Part shown: one piece after another, positions 61,327 through 64,000 of the stretch
Position numbering within the stretch: the first letter of the stretch is position 1
Layout: every line of letters starts with the position of its first letter
Origin: Nipponacmea schrenckii
Taxonomy: Eukaryota; Mollusca; Gastropoda; Lottiidae
Reading direction: 5' to 3'
DNA: 64,000 bases
Assembly (NCBI GenBank): GCA_030562195.1
Contig: CM060200.1
Location: forward strand, 37,827,468-37,891,467
The notes under the pieces: model-generated
Databases searched by the model: none
Seen by the model: the letters and a program-made list of their open reading frames with translations, nothing else
What the model was told of the DNA's origin: nothing
Program-made: the position numbers and the translations under genes

Positions 61327-64000
61327 TTAGTCGGCCCACTTACTATCTACAGGATGTAATAATGTTATATGTTCGGCACCTTTTAAAGGTAATAAATGTT
61401 GGGTATAATAATCGATCATCTCCGGGATTGAATTAAAATCACGACTATTCTCTCCCAACACAAACTTACCATTTATTTTACATGTGATCTTAACGTGGAT
61501 ATTTAAACTGCGACTTCTGAAAACAAAATTAAATGTGTTAAGGAGAATTATATAAAAGATTATTGTTTCTATATAAAACCAATCTATAACACAATCTAGT
61601 CAATAGACCCAATAAACCCATCTCAGGACAATCCTCAACAAATGATTAACTTTAAGAGGATCATAAAGAACATGGAAAAGGATCTTTTCAATATAAATTT
61701 GAATATGTATGATCCTCAATGTGGCCATTGAATAAACTTAAGTAGCTCGTTTCAGAAGATAGTAATCTACCCATAATGTTAATAATATACATGGAGACCA
61801 GTACTTACTTGAGTGAGAGAGATTTTTGTCCTCTTTCAGATTCACTATCTCTAACTAAATAACTACCTTCTTTACAGACACGTAACATTCTCTCAGCATC
61901 AATTCTCGAAATATTACCATGATACCAACTGAAATAAGACATGTTTTTACATTTTACATCAACTTTATAAGGCAGCACCTATATTCTTCGATGTTCACCT
62001 GGACTATTAAAATATCTTTAACAATACATCACACTTAATTATCAAGTAATGATAGGGAAAGTGCTTTATCTACATATAAAGCAAAGCCAAAGTGAAATTT
62101 TGAAATTTAAAAAGTTAAAAGATCAAATAATTAGCTTAGTTGAAAGTGATTATGATGCTGTAGCTAGGTTGATGGTGTAGCTAGGCTGATCCTGTAGCTA
62201 GGTTGATGGTGTAGCTAGGCTGATCCTGTAGCTAAGTTGATGCTGTAAGCAAGTTATGAAAATAAAGCTTACGGTTGACAGTCTACAGGAATCATTGGAT
62301 TAATCCTTACACCAACAGTACAATAACCCCCACTTGCACGACCACGATGAGTTGGTGAACCACCAGATGATGAACTTAAAGATTGGCTTGATCCTGAAAA
62401 TATGATCAATAGTGATATAATATTACAGTATTTCTTTGATCAGGTAGTTTAAGAGAGTTCTGTACCCTTTTTGAAACTTCTTTTACTTTACATCTAATGG
62501 TATATTAATTTTTACAGGAGGTCCAGAAGGCCCCAGAACAGATGCTGACCTCTATCATTGTACATAGGAAAATAAATAACAATTAATACTGCTCAGCCTC
62601 TTCACCTAATTATTCAAGGAAACCTTACAGCAGATATTAATCTGCTATTTTATTTCAATATAATGATGTGTTTATTATAATATTGAATCCAGGAATAAGC
62701 TATTAGGCTATCCTCAATAATGTTCTAGTACCTGAGGTTCAAATCTAACTATTTGACTAGCCAGAAGTGTAAGTGGAAGCAATAATCATAGCAAATCACA
62801 GCTTTTTGAGACATTTCTCTTCCCTGATATACTTTCATGATCCCTAAATCAGTTTAAGTAATGACAATGGAAGGTCATAATAATTCACTGCCTGATATAG
62901 TTCTAAGGACCTTTGTCTACTGCTGCATTAGCCAAGAGATCAATATTTAATTGTATACTTACTAGTTGTTGAACCACTGCTGCGCTTCCTTCCCCTGTGA
63001 TCAGTACATTCTTCACATCTTGAATCTGGATAAAAAGTACGTCTGGTTGGACTGGATGGGGAACCAGATGAGCCTACAGATAGCTGAGAACTTGTAGAAT
63101 GGGCAGATAAGCTTCCCCCACTTTGTTTCCTATGACCTCTCATGTTAGCCTGTAGCTTTTCTTGCAGCTCTTTCTGTTTGGCTGATGAATCCCATGGCTC
63201 CTGATACACACCAATATCACTGGCAGGTGGTTTTGGCTTAGGATTGTCATGACTGACAGCTCTTTGGAACCTTTGCTGAAATTGATTTAAACGCTCTGAT
63301 GAGTCCCATGCATCTTCGTACGTATTTGAAGTTGAGGATGAAGTAGAGACATTTTGTTGAGCTTGAGCTTTACGCAATTGTTCCTGTAATTGTTGTTGTC
63401 TTTGAGGGGAATCCCAGGCATCTTCGTAGGTATTTCCTGAAGAAATACTTGGTGATTTAATACTAATCATGGTTTTAATTTCTGGAGAGTTTTGTTTGTC
63501 ACCGAGAGAGGAAGAAGAAGTAGAAGAAGGGGAAGATAACTGCTTAACAAAACGTGATGGTTCTTCAGTTCGTGAATGAGCACGTTGAATTTTTTTATGT
63601 AATTCTTGTTGTTTTAACTTTGAATCCCACGGCTCTTCATAAATAGAGGGATCATCCATATGTCCATTTTTAACATGCATGCTTTTAACTTCCCCAGCTA
63701 AACTGTAATTAGAGCTGTTAGAATCAATCATCAACTGTTTTAAATCACATCCTGTAGAATCAACTTTATCATAACCTAGTAGCACATCCTCCACACTGAA
63801 AGCTTTCTGTTTATTGGGCACATGATCATAGTTATCAGGGATATTACACTTCTCATTAGATGATACAGAATTATTTCTATGTAATTTGTTATAGTCCTCT
63901 AAATCTGGCTCATCCTCCACAATGAAAGGTTTCTGTTTATCAGGTACGTGATCATAATTATCAGGTATATTACACTTCTCATTAGATGATACAGAATTAT
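61327..64000 (-). CDS. SHB/SHD/SHE/SHF-family SH2 adaptor, 3' part (5' end outside window)
   Basis: Minus-strand exons in transcript order: 62963 to beyond 64000, 62273-62393, 61809-61928, 61327-61516 (stop TAA 61327-61329). Splice sites are GT-AG and in phase, giving about 488 visible residues. The last 100 residues are an SH2 domain: WYHGNISRIDAERML, the phosphotyrosine-binding GSYLVRDSES arginine, SLSLKSRSLNIHVK, FVLGENSRDFNSIPEMI and KGAEHITLLHPV, the last typical of SHB/SHF adaptors. Upstream are four modules, YEEPWDS, YEDAWDS (twice) and YQEPWDS, with tyrosines at about 63640, 63427, 63319 and 63205. Each is followed by a Gln/Lys-rich helix. They resemble the YxxP(F/Y/W)(D/E) motifs of vertebrate members, which are tyrosine-kinase targets. 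A 42-residue tandem repeat starts the visible part. The residue at 63918-63920 is GTG (Val), not a start. Which paralogue it is cannot be told. Confidence 0.92.
62074..62257. repeat. Second copy of leader plus 17-bp minisatellite, in an SH2-gene intron
   Basis: CAAAGCCAAAGTGAAATTTT and AAAGATCAAATAATT match the leader at 60.83 kb. They are followed by about six 17-bp units (GTTGATGGTGTAGCTAG, GCTGATCCTGTAGCTAG types). The array ends about 15 bp from the splice donor of the upstream exon (exon edge 62273), in the same orientation as the 3'-flank copy. Confidence 0.88.
63795..64000 (-). repeat. In-frame 126-bp tandem repeat in the SH2 adaptor exon
   Basis: The coding sequence repeats with a period of exactly 126 bp (42 codons). 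One complete unit and two-thirds of another are visible, and the repeat leaves the window. Shared peptide words are NNSVSSNEKCNIPDNYDHVP and KQK-F. The two units differ at a few codons (for example PNKQKAFS against PDKQKPFI). Each carries a DNYDHVP tyrosine site. The number of units outside is unknown. Confidence 0.9.

Noticed and set aside
63918..63920. Apparent start codon of the SH2 adaptor
   Set aside because: The codon is GTG (Val). The frame is open through to the window edge and the 42-residue repeat continues upstream, so the true start is outside.

Overview
The window is animal nuclear DNA: AT-rich, with GT-AG introns of about 200-570 bp, AATAAA signals and many minisatellites and small inverted-repeat elements. 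The genes alone do not fix the species. The repeat style (hairpin MITEs, frequent ACATGTA words, compact introns) suggests a lophotrochozoan, probably a mollusc; this is an inference. All recognisable protein-coding genes lie in the last 14 kb.

1-50 kb: no exon could be recognised on either strand. This stretch holds four minisatellite arrays: a 63-bp unit at 15.6-16.7 kb, a 24-26-bp unit at 25.1 kb, a 25-bp unit with an EcoRI palindrome at 31.7-32.8 kb, and a 26-bp unit with a BglII palindrome at 43.8-45.0 kb. It also holds a 431-bp GC-rich TIR element with a target-site duplication (30.1 kb), TTAA-flanked short MITE copies (7.0 and 46.1 kb), other dispersed repeat pairs and several fold-back hairpins. 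Two segments 7.6 kb apart share an RFX-like X-box plus a TTGACGT module and may be regulatory.

50.0-57.5 kb, plus strand: two complete eight-exon genes in tandem. The first encodes Mediator subunit MED27 (308 aa). The second, 0.86 kb downstream, encodes a TM6SF1/TM6SF2-family membrane protein (384 aa) ending in a dilysine-type tail. Their introns contain three related fold-back elements.

61.3-64.0 kb, minus strand: the 3' part of a gene for an SHB/SHD/SHE/SHF-type SH2 adaptor, converging on the TM6SF gene. Its last four exons are visible. The 5' part runs off the window, inside an exon that carries a 42-residue tandem repeat. Upstream of the SH2 domain are four Tyr-x-x-(Pro/Ala)-Trp-Asp-Ser modules, each followed by a Gln/Lys-rich helix. 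A 17-bp minisatellite occurs both in its 3' flank and in one of its introns.

The three genes have unrelated roles (transcription, lipid/ER membrane biology, tyrosine-kinase signalling); nothing in the sequence suggests a functional cluster.
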